Source of the DNA: Pseudoneurospora amorphoporcata
Lineage: Eukaryota > Ascomycota > Sordariomycetes > Sordariales > Sordariaceae
Reading direction: 5' to 3'
Assembly (NCBI GenBank): GCA_033297205.1
Contig: MU859269.1
Span: 1 to 59,583, forward strand
DNA: 59,583 nucleotides
A program made the translations under genes and the position numbers. Shown here one piece after another: positions 22,379-33,782 of this stretch; positions within the stretch are counted from its first letter, which is position 1; each line of letters begins with the position of its first letter. A model generated the notes under the pieces. It was not told the origin of the DNA. It saw only the letters and a program-made list of their open reading frames with translations, and did not search any database.

Positions 22379-23192
22379 CCTCCCCTGAAGTATTAAGTAA
22401 AGTAGAAGAGTTTAAGCCATAAATGGAGGCAGAACCTACTTTAATACCCATCGTTATTAATTCTACAAACTTATTCTACGTCCGTATTGATAAAGAGTGC
22501 CAATGCTTCACCGCAATCAGTGAAGATGTTATTAAGGATCTCCAAATCCCCGTCGTCCCTATCCCGAGCTGGCAAATACGTAGTGCTTCAACTACTATAG
22601 AAGGCGCGACTATCCAAGGTATTACCTATTTTCTTCTCGAATTACAAGGGAAAGTTTCTCCTGCCTGTGCCTATGTCATTCTAAAATTAAAATATCCTAT
22701 TATTCTGGGCAAGCCGTGGCTCACGGCCAATAAGGCCTACTCTATTCCCTACGAGAAGCGCCTTTGGTACGGAGCCACGGAGTCCTGGGTTGATTACGTT
22801 AGCCTAGGGAAGCTTGAGCCCTCCCTGATATTGCAAGAGTTTAAGGGAGCGGTCCACGTTATTGCTACTACTTTCATTAGCACGTATAAGCGTATTAAGA
22901 AGAAATACAATCGAGATATTGCAAATATAAGTATTTTCGCGGTTACTATAAAAGACATTAAAAAGGCCCTAGCCCCTAAGAGAGTCCGCACTGACGAGGA
23001 GTTTAAGTAGGTTATCCCGCAAGAATTTTAGGATCTCCTACCCCTATTCCGGAAGCAAGAGGCTGATCGTCTTAATAAGTACAAACCGAGTGTGGACCTG
23101 AAGATAGAGCTTAAGAAGGGCCCCGATAGTAAAGATCTACCGCTGCCGTACGGCCTGTTATACAATATATCTCGAGAAGAACTCTTAGTGCT
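22339..23192 (+). pseudogene. E1 pol, first part: protease-like domain and RT start
   Basis: The -1 frame is open from 22423 to 23010 (MEAEPTLIPIVINSTN), the longest open protease segment in the window. The catalytic position reads RIDKECQC. E2 and E3 read NKGC, so the ancestral triad was probably D-K-G rather than D-S/T-G. It closes with YPIILGKPWL (about 22690-22725), the usual ILGxPWL end of retroviral-type proteases. RT begins VDLKIELKKGPDSKDLPLPYG (about 23090-23150) and stops at the E2 insertion. Confidence 0.85.
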
Positions 23193-23504
23193 TGTAAGGG
23201 GACAGCAGAGCAGTGCGCAGATGCTGACACCAGAATGATCAATTAAGGTTCTACGAGAAGAAAAGAGAAGAAAGACTGGCCCGTAGGGCGAACCTTGTCG
23301 CCTATCCTTTAAGGCCGTGCGCTGGTATGGGTGCCTAACTGCCTAAGGCAGCCCCACGGTCTGAGCATGTAACCGTATGGAGGCTAGAGGGGACCAATGG
23401 GCTCTGGGCCTGCCGGTCCCTTGCCGGGTTGGCGTGCATTGCCGGCACTCGTGGTCTGGCTAACCGTGTGCCAGATGCTAGTACTGGGCGCCAGACCTGT
23501 GACA
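23193..23504 (-). repeat. 3' LTR of E2 (312 bp)
   Basis: On the plus strand from TGTAAGGGGACAGC to CCAGACCTGTGACA. A purine tract (minus strand GGAGGGAGGAAAGGAGGAACTA) adjoins its inner side at 23505-23527 and serves as the polypurine tract. Confidence 0.95.
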
Positions 23505-23754
23505 TTAGTTCCTCCTTTCCTCCCTCCAGCTACTACCGCGTCGCGCAACTACCCTCATCTTTTAAACAAGACCCAGAATCCCTCCCCTCTTCTAGACTCG
23601 CTCTCCTACTTACTCCTTATTAACAACCACTATTGCTAGAACTATCACTACTCTCGCTCGTCCCAGGGCTTAATATTATTTAGTTGGTTGAATTATCAGC
23701 TGGCATAGTCAGAGGTACTTAAAGACTATGGTAACTCTTCGGAGTAGAGGCCTC

Positions 23755-26700
23755 TTAGCTCGCCCTACCGCTTCTTCTACTTAACTTCGTCTTTTTCCGC
23801 TTGACCTTATTCCTCGTAAAACGATCTAATAGTCCGTTGTTAACTCGGGCGTCCCTATATTTCTTTTCGAAGATTTCTAAAGCCTCTAACTCTATAAAGT
23901 CCTCTAAGGGGTGCCATAAGGGTTTGTAATATCCCTTCCACTTAACATAGACCTTCCTATTCGTCGGGGGACCGTCTGCGCACAAGATTTTCTCTACGAA
24001 GTATTCTTCCTCCCCTTCTACTAGAACTGGAGGCGGTTGATAGTCTACTATAACTTGCCTTGGTAGTGGGTCGTCTGCAGCCTTCCGAAGGAGGTTAAGG
24101 TAGAAGATATTATAGACGTTGTTTGGTAGACCCGTGAGTTCTATAATTAATAGGGAGAGAATTTGAGAAACCGTATATTTTGCGTGTAACCAATCCAATT
24201 TCTTGTTAAGTTTCGAGGAGGCGTAGTTTTTAAGATTTAGCTAAATTTTATTACCCGCTTGGAACCTTTCTGCTGGTTGGCGAGTGCGGTTGGCGTACTT
24301 CTCTTGTTCTTGTGCCGCTACGGCTATAGTAACTTAGCAAATGTCTGTGATTTGTAACAGCTTTTCGACGAACTATTGGGCCCGGACGTTAACTAGAATA
24401 CGGGAGTCTCCAGCGGATTCAGTGATAACCGGTACTACGGTTTCTAGGTCGAAGCCGTGTACGGCAAAGAAGAGAGATATGCCGATTGAAGTATTAATAC
24501 GGTTATTAATCGCCAGCTGGGCTATTGGGCACCACTCGTACTAGTCGTCTTGAGCCCAGTTGATATATGCTCTTAAGAAGGCTTGGACCTCTTGGTTCAT
24601 TCTTTCTAGTCCGCTGTCTGTCTAGGGGTGGTAGGCCGTATTGAGCAACTATTTAATACTGAGTACCTTAAAAAGTCTTCTCCAGAACCTGCCAGTCTAG
24701 TTGGAGCCCCTGTTATTGACGATTGACCGTGGCCAGCCGTAGTGCCGGATAAAACAACTTAGGAATCTTTCGGCGCAGGTTTTTACATTTATCGACGGTA
24801 TAGCTTCTAAGATAATATTCTTGCTAAGGCGGTCTTTAATAACTAGTAGGCAAATGTTGCCTCTTGATTCCGAGAAGTCCGTAATAAAGTCCATCTAGAT
24901 TTCTCGGAAGAATTGATCCGGGATAGGCAGGGGTTGTAGGAGCCCTCTCCGTTGGTCTCTCCAATGCTTAACCGAACCGTAGATATGGCAGTTGCGAAGA
25001 AATTAGCGTACGTGTGCGTTTAGTAACGGCTAGTAAAAATACTGGATGAGGGCCGTTATCGTGCCCACTCTTCCTGGGTGTCTGAGAACTTGAGAATCGT
25101 GCGTAATCTGGATAATTTTCGTGCGAAGGGCGTTGAGCTCTCGGTCGGAGTTAGAGAGCTTTATAGCTTCGGACTCGGTTGCTACCGGGCTTCCGGGAAC
25201 CCAGAGCTTGCTTTTATACTGTAATCTGCCTTTGTTATTTACTAAGCAATCCGCGATTTAGAGCTTTAATTTCGTAGAGGAGAGATCCCGCTCGTTGTTC
25301 TTGACCGCTTGGAGTACTTACTAGTATAGAGAGTCCTTTGTAACGACGGTGTCCTAAAACTATTGCAAATCCGGATCTTTAAACACTCGTACACCCTTCC
25401 TCACCTCCTGGTACTACTGTATTCCTATTGTTGAGATACGTACGTAATTTTTCAACGCGGAGTCCGGGATGAGTTGGAGGTTTCGAACTTCCTGGTCATC
25501 GTTGGTAGGCCGGTCTTGGTTACGGCGGGACAAGGCGTCTAGGACGACCGCTTCCTTGCCCGGGCGGTACTGGAGCTCGAAGTTGAAACGAGAGAGGTAC
25601 TTAGCCCAACGGGCCTACCTCTTAGAAAGGTGCTGCCGAATCATAAAATATTCTAGATTCAAGTGATCAGTAAGGATAGTGAAGGCTTCGCAACTGCGGA
25701 GTTCGGCTTGCCACTCTTTTAAGCAGTCGATAATAGCGAGCATCTCTTTATCGTAAATAGGGTAATTGCGTTCCGCTGGAGTTAACTTCTGGGAGTGGAA
25801 GGTAACGACCTTCCGTTGGCCGTTAACCTCTTAGGTGAGGCAACTACCCAGGGCGAACCCGCTATAATCGGTCTCTAGAAACGTCGGGCGTTCTGGGTCC
25901 CACTTTGTAAGGATCGGTACTTATATAAAAAGAATTTTGAATAATTAAAAGGCTTCTTCGTAAGCGGCCGTCTATTCGAACGTTATACTTTTACCCGTTA
26001 GAATTGTAAGTAGTGCGGCGATCGATGAGAAGTTTGGTATAAATATCCGGTAGTAGTTAATGAAGCCGAGGAAATTGCGGACTCCTTTCTGGGAGACCGG
26101 AGTAGCCTACTTAAGGATCGCTTTGACCTTATTTGGATCGGCCTAAATGCCAATACCCGTATGAATAATAAAGCCCAAGTACTTAACCTTCTTAATAGCG
26201 AACTCGCACTTATCTAGATCTAAGTAGAGACTAGCATCCCGGAGGCGTTCTAGTACCAGCCGGACCTTCTCTATATGGTCCTCTTTAGAACCGTCCGTAA
26301 AAATTAAGACGTCGTCTATATAAGCCGAACAGAAGCTATCAAAGTAATCGCCCAATATACTATTAATATACCGCTGGAAGGCCGCCGGAGTACCGCAAAG
26401 ACCGAACGGTACTACTAGCCATTCAAACAAGCCGTATCGGGTTCGGAATGCCGTTTTAGGTTCCTCGCCCTCTGTTATACGGATTTTATAGAACGCTTGT
26501 ACAACGTCTACTTTCGAATATTACGTTATACCCTTTAATACTTTAAAGGTTTTACGTATAAGTGGTAGAGGGTAGCGGTCCGTACGGGTGATAGCGTTGA
26601 GAGTTCGGTAATTATAGTAGAAACGGAGACTACTACTAGGCTTCCGGACGAAGAGGATTGGAGCGCCCGCCTCAGAGCTGCTAGCTCGGATAAACTTTTT

Positions 26701-27581
26701 ATTTAGTAAGTCCCGAAGAGTCTTTTTAAGTACTAAGAGTTCTTCTCGAGACATGCTATATAACGGGCCGTACGGCAGCGGTAGATCTTTGCTATCGGGG
26801 CCCTTCTTGAGTTCTATTTTTAAGTCCACACCCGTTTTGTGCTTGTTGAGACGATCGGCCTTTACTTCCGGAATAGGGGTAGGAGATCTTAAAACTCCTA
26901 CGGGATAACCTATTTGAGCTCTTCGTCGGTATAGACTCTCTTAGGGGCTAGAGCCTTCTCAATATCTTTTATAGTAACCGCGAAAATGTTCACATTTGTA
27001 ACGTCTCGACCGTGTTTCTTCTTAATACGCTTGTACGTGCTAATAAAGGTAGTGGTAATAACGTGGACCGCTCCCTTAAGCTCTTGCAATATCGGGGAGG
27101 GCTCGGGCTTCCCTAAGTTAACGTGATTAACTTAGGACTCCGTAGCTCCGTGCTAAAGGCGCTTCTCGTAGGGAATAGAGTAGGCCTTATTAGCCGTAAG
27201 CTACGGCTTGCCTAGAATAATGGGATATTCTAGTTCTGGGACGATATAGGTATAGGCAGGGGAAACTTTCCCTTGTAGCTCGAGAAGGAAATGTGCAATG
27301 CCTTAGATAGTCGCGCCCTCTATAATGGTTGAAGCACTACGTACTTGCCGGCCCTAGATAGGGACGATGGAGATTTGGAGATCTTTAATAATATCTTTAC
27401 TAATTGCAGCGAAGTACTAGCACCCTTTATTAATAAAGACGTGGAATAGGTTTGTGGAGTTAATAATAATAGGTATTAAAGTAGGCTCTACTTCCATTTG
27501 TGGCTTAAATTCTTCTACTTTGCTTAGTACTTCGAGGGAGGGCTCCGGCGCCCGACTTTGCACCGGAGCTACTCTTTTCCC
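23755..27581 (-). pseudogene. pol of E2 (protease to chromodomain)
   Basis: The protease-like region at about 27440-26990 has INKGC at the catalytic site (Asp to Asn). RT is at 26829-26050 (VDLKIELKKGPDS, FNYRTLNAI-type motif as YNYRTLNAI, and an intact AYIDDVLIFTDG at about 26310). RNase H spans about 25900-25450 (DALSRRNQDRP-like). Integrase: zinc finger near 25130-24980, core MDFITDFSES at 24894. Chromodomain at about 24010-23850 (EYFVEKILCADG ... VYVKWKGYYKPLW). The protease-to-RT stretch must contain one frame change, because the frame set at the slippery site differs by one from the RT frame. Confidence 0.9.
27542..27581 (-). promoter_or_regulatory. -1 frameshift signal of E2
   Basis: Minus strand: GGGAAAA (27575-27581), spacer GAGTA, stem GCTCCGGTG (27561-27569), loop CAAAGTCGGG (27551-27560), stem CGCCGGAGC (27542-27550). 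Nine pairs including one G-U. Confidence 0.8.
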
Positions 27582-28915
27582 TACTCTACGTCGGAGTTGT
27601 TTAGAGTGTCCCCGGTGTTTTCCTCTTCTTCTAATAGCGGGGCTACATAGGTAGCATGGACGCGGACGCTCTTGTTGTTTTGGGGATTGATAGGTGGGAG
27701 ATAGGGATACCTAGCGATGATATGGCCCGTGGCGCCGCAACGGATGTAATGGCCTTCGGCCTTACGCTTATCACGCTCCTCTATAGTTACCTATTTGGTA
27801 CGGGCTCGGCGCTGGGAGGTGCCACTACCTCGAGCTCCTCGAATGTTTGTTGAGGTTATAATAATATCGCTGTCGGCATTAAGGCTATACTTAGGAGCCG
27901 GACTTGAGGAAGCCAGACTTTGGGCGTATAAAGACTGGCGCTGGTTGGGGGGGCCCGTACTTATACCCGATGAGACGGGTAGGTATACTGTAGACCGCCG
28001 GTCCTTATTACCTCCCTTTCATAAGAAGGCTTGGTAGAAGGATTGGAACTTAGTAGTTTTTTTGTATTGGCGAGCAATATTCTGAAGCTGATTTATACAA
28101 GTTAGGTAGTCGTCGGATAGTTGAATTATGAAGAGCTGATCATTGAACTTCTTGTTGATAGCGCGACGGAGGAAACTAAGTTTGGCTCGGCTATCCCAGT
28201 TGTAACTACCTGACTTCAAGAGTTCGTCGTCGAAGTTGGCGTAGAAGTCGGAAAACGGTTCGCTATCTTTCTGTCGTATCCTAGCGAGGTTGTTGAGCGC
28301 CTAATTTTAGATATAGCGGGTGCTGAAAACTTGCCGGATTTGTTCAAGCAATTCGGCCGGGTTTTCTTGGCCGGTAAGGGTTCGGTAAGTCTAGTACCCT
28401 TCGAGGCGTTGTTGCTTCTCGTCGGGTAGAGTGTTGAGAATTTCAATCCAGGCCGCTTCTATATTAGTACGCAAGCCTTTCCTGAAATTAGCGTTGTACG
28501 TTTTAACGAGTTTGTTGTAGTAGAACATAAAAGTGTTAGGCTTGCCGTCCTACTTGGGGAGGTCAAGAGGCTTGCGCCGGTAAGGTTTGGAGTCGTTATC
28601 GGAGGAGTCGTTATCTCTAGGCTTGGGTTTCTCTTTGTCTTTCTTGCTGCTAGAGTCTTACTTAGTAGGAAAGTTGAACGCAGGTTTGAGGGTAGGTTGG
28701 GAGTAGGTAGAAAAAGGAATTAGAGACTTGACTTTGTTCCTGAACTCGGGACTCGTTTGTAGCGCACGCGCGAGCAAGCCGAGCAGGCCGGTAGCGTTGG
28801 TGCTGTCTGTGCTTTCGGTGGTGTCTTCAGCTCTCTCGGTAGGAGGTTGGGGGTCGTGAAATTCTTCTATATCGATATTAGTATTATTGTCGTTAAGTAC
28901 TGTAAAAGAAACCAT
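27569..28915 (-). pseudogene. gag of E2 (1,347 nt)
   Basis: ATG at 28913-28915 (MVSFTVLNDNNTNID), in one frame to TAG 27569-27571. It has the same length as E1 and E3 gag. The N-terminal segment to 28658 is stop-free, and the capsid part around 28219-28019 is stop-free (SYNWDSRAKLSFLRRAI). A zinc knuckle near 27690-27740 reads YIRCGATGHIIARYP: inner Cys and His kept, outer two Cys as Tyr. A few TAG/TAA stops. Confidence 0.88.
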
Positions 28916-28982
28916 TCCAATGCTAATATGTTGCCGCGCTTACAGCTGTAAGCAGTCCTTCCTTATAAGTGGTAAAACCTAA

Positions 28983-29294
28983 TGTAAGGGGACAGCAGAG
29001 CAGTGCGCAGATGCTGACACTAGAATGATCAATTAAGGTTCTACGAGAAGAAAAGAGAAGAAAGACTGGCCCGTAGGGCGAACCTTGTCGCCTATCCTTT
29101 AAGGCCGTGCGCTAGTATAGGTGCCTAACTGCCTGAGGCAGCCCCACGGTCTGAGCATGTAACCGTATGGAGGCTAGAGGGGACCAATGGGCTCTGGGCC
29201 TGCCGGTCCCTTACCGGGTTGGCGTATATTGCCGGCACTCGTAGTCTGGCTAACCGTGTGCCAAATGCTAGTACTGGGCGCCAGACCTGTAACA
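28983..29294 (-). repeat. 5' LTR of E2 (312 bp)
   Basis: On the plus strand from TGTAAGGGGACAGC to CCAGACCTGTAACA. The primer site next to it (GTAAAACCT at about 28972-28980, plus strand) matches the complementary LTR stretch at 8 of 9 bases; the mismatch is a RIP-type change. Confidence 0.95.
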
Positions 29295-32200
29295 GTACTT
29301 AAGAAGACTCTTCGGGACTTGCTAAATAAAGGGTTTATCCGAGCTAGCAGCTCGGAGGCGGGCGCTCCAGTCCTTTTCGTCTGGAAGCTCGGTAGTAGTC
29401 TCTGTTTTTACTGTGATTACCGAGCTTTCAACGCTATTACCCGTGCGGACCGCTACCCCTTACCACTTATCCGTGAAACCTTTAGGGTATTGAAAGGCAT
29501 GACGTGGTATTCGAAGGTGGACGTCGTATAAGCGTTCTATAAAATCCGTATAGTAGAGGGCGAGGAACCTAAAACGGTATTCCGAACCTAATACGGCTTG
29601 TTTGAATGGTTAGTAGTACTATTCGGTCTTTGCGGTACTCCGGCGGCCTTCCAGAGGTATATTAATAGTGTATTGGGCAACTACCTTAATAACTTCTATT
29701 CGGCTTATATAAACAACGTTTTAATCTTTACGGACGGTTCTAAAGAGGACTATATAGAAAAGGTTCGGCTAGTGCTAGAACGCCTTTAGGATACTGGTCT
29801 CCACTTAGATCCGGATAAATGCGAGTTCGCTATTAAGAAGGCTAAGTACTTGGGCTTTATTATTCATGCAGGTGTCAGCATTCAGGCTGATCTAGATAAG
29901 GTTAAAGTAATCTTTAAGTAGGTTGTTCCGGTCTCCTAGAAAGGAGTCCGCAAATTCTTCGGCTTCGTTAACTACTACTGGATATTTATACTAAACTTTT
30001 TATCAATCGCCGCACCGCTTACGGCTCTGACGGGTAAAGGTATAACGTTCGAATGGACGGCCGCTTACGAAGAAGCCTTCTAATTACTCAAGATTCTTTT
30101 TACACAAGCACCGATCCTTACAAAGTAGGACTTAGAATGCTCGACGTTTCTAGAGACCGACTGCAGCGGGTTCGCCTTAAATAGTTACTTTACCCAAGAG
30201 GTTAACGGCCAGTAGAAGGTCGTTACCTTCCACTCCCGAAAGTTAGCTCCAGCGGAACGTAATTACCCTATTTACGATAAAAAGATATTCGTTATTATCG
30301 ACTGCTTAAAAGAGTAGTAACCTGAACTCCGCAGTTACGAAGCCTTCACCATCCTTATTAATCATTGGAATCTAGAATATTTTATGATTCGGCAGCACCT
30401 TTCTAAGAGGTAGGCCCGTTGGGCTGAGTACCTCTCTCGTTTTAATTTCGAGCTCTAATACCGCCCGGGCAAGGAAGCGGTCGTCCCAAACGCCTTATCC
30501 CGCCGTGACTAAGACCGGCCTACCGACGATAACCGGGAAGCTCGAGACTTCTAATTTATCTTAGATTCTGCGTTGAAGAATTACGTACGTATTTCGGCAA
30601 TGAGAATACGGCGGTACCGGGAGGTGAGGAAGGGTATGCGAGTATTTGAAGATCCGGATTTGTAATAGCTTTAGGATACTATTGTTATAAAGGATTCTCT
30701 ATACTAGTAAGTACTCTAGATAGTTAAGAACAACAAGCGGGATCTCTCCTCTACGAAATTAAGGCTCCAGATCGCGGATTGCTTAATGGATAATAAAGGC
30801 AGATTACGGTATAAAAGTAAGCTCTGGATTCCTGGAAGCCCGGTAGTAACCGAGTCCGAAGCTGTAAAGTTCTCGAACTCCGACCGAGAGTTCAACGCCC
30901 TCCGCACGAAAATTATCCAGATTATGCACGACTCTCAAGCTCTCGGACACCCAGGAAGAGAGGGCACGATAGCAGCCCTTACCCAGTATTTTTACTGGCT
31001 GTTACTAAACGCACACGTACGTCAATTTCTTCGCAACTACCACATCTGCGGTTTAATTAAATACTGGAGAGACCAATAGAGAGGGCTCCTATAACCCCTG
31101 CCCATCCCGGATCAATTCTTCTGAGAAATCTAGATGGACTTTATTACGGACCTCCCGGAATCAGGAGGCAACACTTGCCTACTAGTTATTAAAGACCGCT
31201 TTAGCAAGAATATTATCTTAGAGCCTATGCCGTCGATGGATGTAGAAACCTGCGCCGAAAGATTCCTAAGTTGTTTTGTCTGGCACCACGGCTGGCCACG
31301 GTCAATCGTTAGTAACAGGGGCTCCAATTGGACTGGTAGGTTCTAGAGAAGAATTTACGAGGTATTTGGTATTAAGTAGTCGCTTAGTACAGCCTACTAC
31401 CCCTAGATAGACGGCGGAGTAGAAAGAATGAACTAAGAGGTCCAAGCCTTTTTAAGAGCATATATTAACTGGGCTTAAGACGATTGGTACGAGTGGTGTC
31501 TAATGGCCTAGCTGGTAATTAATAGCCGTATTAATACTTTAATTGGCATGTCTCCCTTCTTTGCTATATACAGCTTCGACCTAGAAACCGTAGTACCAGT
31601 CATCCTTGAGTCCGCTGGAGACTCCCGTATTCTAGCTGACGTCCGGGCCTAATAGTTCGTCGAAAAGTTGTTACAAATTACGGACATTTGTTAAGCCACC
31701 ATAGCCGTGGCGGTATAAGAATAAGAGAAGTACGCTAACCGCACTCGCTAGCTAGTAGAAAGGTTCCAAGTGGGTGATAAAGTTTGGCTAAACCTTAAGA
31801 ACTACGCCTCCTCGAGACCTAAGAAGAAATTGGACTAGTTATACGCGAAATATATAGTCTTTCGAGTTTTCTCCTCGTTAGTTGTAGAATTTACGAGTTT
31901 ACTGAATAACGTCTATAATATCTTCTACGTTGACCTTCTTCGGAGGGCTGCAAACGACATACTACTAGGGCAAGTTACGGCAGACTATTAACCGCCTCTA
32001 GTTCTAGTAGAAGGGGAGAAAGAATACTTCGTGGAGAAAATCTTGTGCGCAGACGGTCCCCCGACGAATAGGAAGGTCTACGTTAAGTGGAAAGGGTATT
32101 ACAAACCCTTATGGCACCTCCTAGAGGACTTTGCAGAGTTGGAGGCTTTAGAAGTCTTTGAAAAGGAGTATAGGGACGCCCGAGTTAATAACGGACCATT

Positions 32201-32309
32201 AGATCGTTTTACGAGGAATAAGGTCAAGCGGAAAAAGACGAGGTTAAGCAAAAGAAGCGGTAGGGCGAGCCAAGAAGCCCCTGCTCCGAAGAGTCACTAT
32301 GGTCTTTGA
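29295..32309 (+). pseudogene. E1 pol, second part: RT, RNase H, integrase, chromodomain
   Basis: RT continues VLKKTLRDLLNKGF with the catalytic box as AYINNVLIFTDG (both Asp as Asn) near 29705. RNase H spans about 30120-30500. Zinc finger: HDSQALGHPGREGT (about 30930) with YHIC where CX2C is expected (about 31040). Integrase core from 31134 (MDFITDLPESGG, SNRGSNW with Asp to Asn). The chromodomain is at about 32020-32170 (VEKILCADG ... VYVKWKGYYKPLWH), with a basic tail to TGA 32307-32309. RT and integrase active sites are both destroyed by RIP-type changes. Confidence 0.92.
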
Positions 32310-32502
32310 GTAGCCCTGATTATGCTAGTTGACAACTCAACCAACCGAATAACATTGAGCCCTGGGACGAGCGAGGGTAGTGGTAGTTCTAGTAATAGTA
32401 GTTGTTAACGGGAAGTAAGAAGGAGAGCGAGTCTAGAAGAGGGGAGGGATTCTGGGTCTTGTTAAAAAGATGAGGGTAGTTTACGTAACGCGGTTGTAGC
32501 TG

Positions 32503-32524
32503 GAGGGAGGAAAGGGGGGACTAA
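32503..32524 (+). other. Polypurine tract of E1
   Basis: GGAGGAAAGGGGGGACTAA directly precedes the 3' LTR. The same tract stands before the E3 3' LTR at about 57762-57781. Confidence 0.8.
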
Positions 32525-32836
32525 TGTTATAGGTCTGGCGCCTAGTACTAGCATTTGGCACATAGTTAGCTAGACGACGAGTGCTAGTAATTTACGCTTA
32601 GTCGGTAAGGTACTAGTAGGCCTAGAGCCCGTTGGTCCTCTCCAGCCTCTATACGATTATATTCCTAGATCGTGGGGCTGCCTCAGGCAGTTAGGCACCT
32701 ATACTAGCGCACGGCCTTAAAGGATAGGCGATAAGGTCCGCCCTACGGGCTAGTCTTTTTTCTCTTTTCTTCTTGTAGAACCTTAATTGATCATTTTGGT
32801 ATTAGTACCTACGCACCGCTCTACTGTCCCCTTACA
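32525..32836 (+). repeat. 3' LTR of E1 (312 bp)
   Basis: From TGTTATAGGTCTGG to CCCCTTACA. Many transitions against the 5' LTR, more than between the two E2 LTRs, consistent with E1 being older. Confidence 0.92.
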
Positions 32837-32841
32837 TACAT

Positions 32842-33725
32842 AACTTAAGAGAGGTCCCATTTGCCTTAACTGGCTTATACAGCGTCGATTTCTATGGGTC
32901 TAGAGTGGGTAATTCTAGAAATGTGTGTGCCCCAGGTCTGTTTCTTTTTGGTATTATTACTGTTGCCGCTAGACCTAAGAGGAACGAAGGCAGACGTCCT
33001 ACCTTTCTTTTCTTACTCTCGTTGGAATTGGCGGTTATTGATGTAGATAGCTTTGTCTATATAAGTATTGATAGAATCGGGTCGATCCTCCTTATAGAGT
33101 TTATTCTTAACTCTGTCCTTAAGGCTATTGTAAAATAGTTATATTAGCCCGTCGTCGTTAATATTGCTACGAAGCGTATCCTACTTGAAGAGTGCAATAT
33201 AGGCTAAGGAGACTTGTTTTATCGAAGATAGGTTAGGCGTTCCTAAGCCTTCTAAGTCTCATCCTTTTCTCCAAAGACCCTAGCGAGTGCCTCAGTAAAG
33301 GCGACGTAAGAGTTCAAGACCTTCTTAGTGAAATCCGAAGCCTGGTCTCCGTTTTCGTAGTAGTCCTTGAGGATGGGCTCGTACTAAGTGAGTGCTTTGT
33401 CTGTAAGCCTGGTTCTCGCGTAGGTAACCTTCTCATATTTAGTAGCAAACTGGTCGTCGTAGAAGTCAAAGTAGGTTTGTATCTAAATTAGGAACCCTGC
33501 GAGGGTAGCCTACTAGCTATCAAACTCCCTAGGTGCGGACAACTTAACTCTCTTGCGTTCCTTAGGAGAAGTTCCTTCTCCTGCCTTCGCTTCAGAGCGT
33601 CTGGACTCGGCCTGAAGCTGTGCTTCCAACTAGTTGATACGGTCCTATATAGCTTTAAGTTGCTAATATAGGGCGGTGACGTTCAGGAGTTCGTCCTGAA
33701 TAGTGGGTCCGGCGGAGAAGGACAT
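32842..33725 (-). pseudogene. Element D gag, N-terminal part
   Basis: ATG at 33723-33725 (MSFSAGPTIQDELLN). A predicted helical or coiled stretch (about 33690-33590) precedes a retrotransposon gag core: GFLI-IQTYFDFYDDQFAT, RLTDKALT-YEPILKDYYE, and LARVFGEKDET (about 33540-33260). The order matches the conserved gag helix region of Ty3/gypsy proteins. It is cut by E1 and continues, degraded, below 20625. TAG/TAA stops throughout. Confidence 0.85.
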
Positions 33726-33771
33726 AGTGAAGTGAAGATACCTTCAGTACTATCCGAGATAGGCCAAAGGG

Positions 33772-33782
33772 AGTAGTCAACG
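33772..33782 (-). other. Putative self-priming primer-binding site of D
   Basis: On the plus strand AGTAGTCAA (33772-33780) beside the LTR is the reverse complement of TTGACTACT at 33913-33921 inside the LTR. No TGG start. The same LTR stretch is present in the D-type LTRs at 14383, 18282 and 43999. Confidence 0.62.

Larger units (their letters stand above)
23193..29294 (-). mobile_element. Element E2: full-length E-family copy, inverted inside E1 (TSD GTGCT/GTACT)
   Basis: 6,102 bp bounded by two 312-bp LTRs that differ at about 10 sites, all transitions (counted by eye, about 97 % identical). Flanks GTGCT (23188-23192) and GTACT (29295-29299) differ by one G/A. E1 RT rejoins exactly across it (REELLVL / KKTLRDLL). 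Minus-strand order: 5' LTR, gag, frameshift signal, protease, RT, RNase H, integrase, chromodomain, polypurine tract, 3' LTR. Confidence 0.96.
20626..32836 (+). mobile_element. Element E1: Ty3/gypsy chromovirus, split by E2 (TSD TATAT/TACAT)
   Basis: 5' LTR 20626-20937 and 3' LTR 32525-32836, both 312 bp. Outer flanks are TATAT (20621-20625) and TACAT (32837-32841), differing by one C/T. Internal order: primer site, gag, frameshift signal, protease, RT (interrupted by E2 at 23193-29294), RNase H, integrase, chromodomain, polypurine tract. Without E2 the element is about 6.1 kb. After allowing for the 6,107-bp insert plus duplication, pol stays in one frame. Confidence 0.95.
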
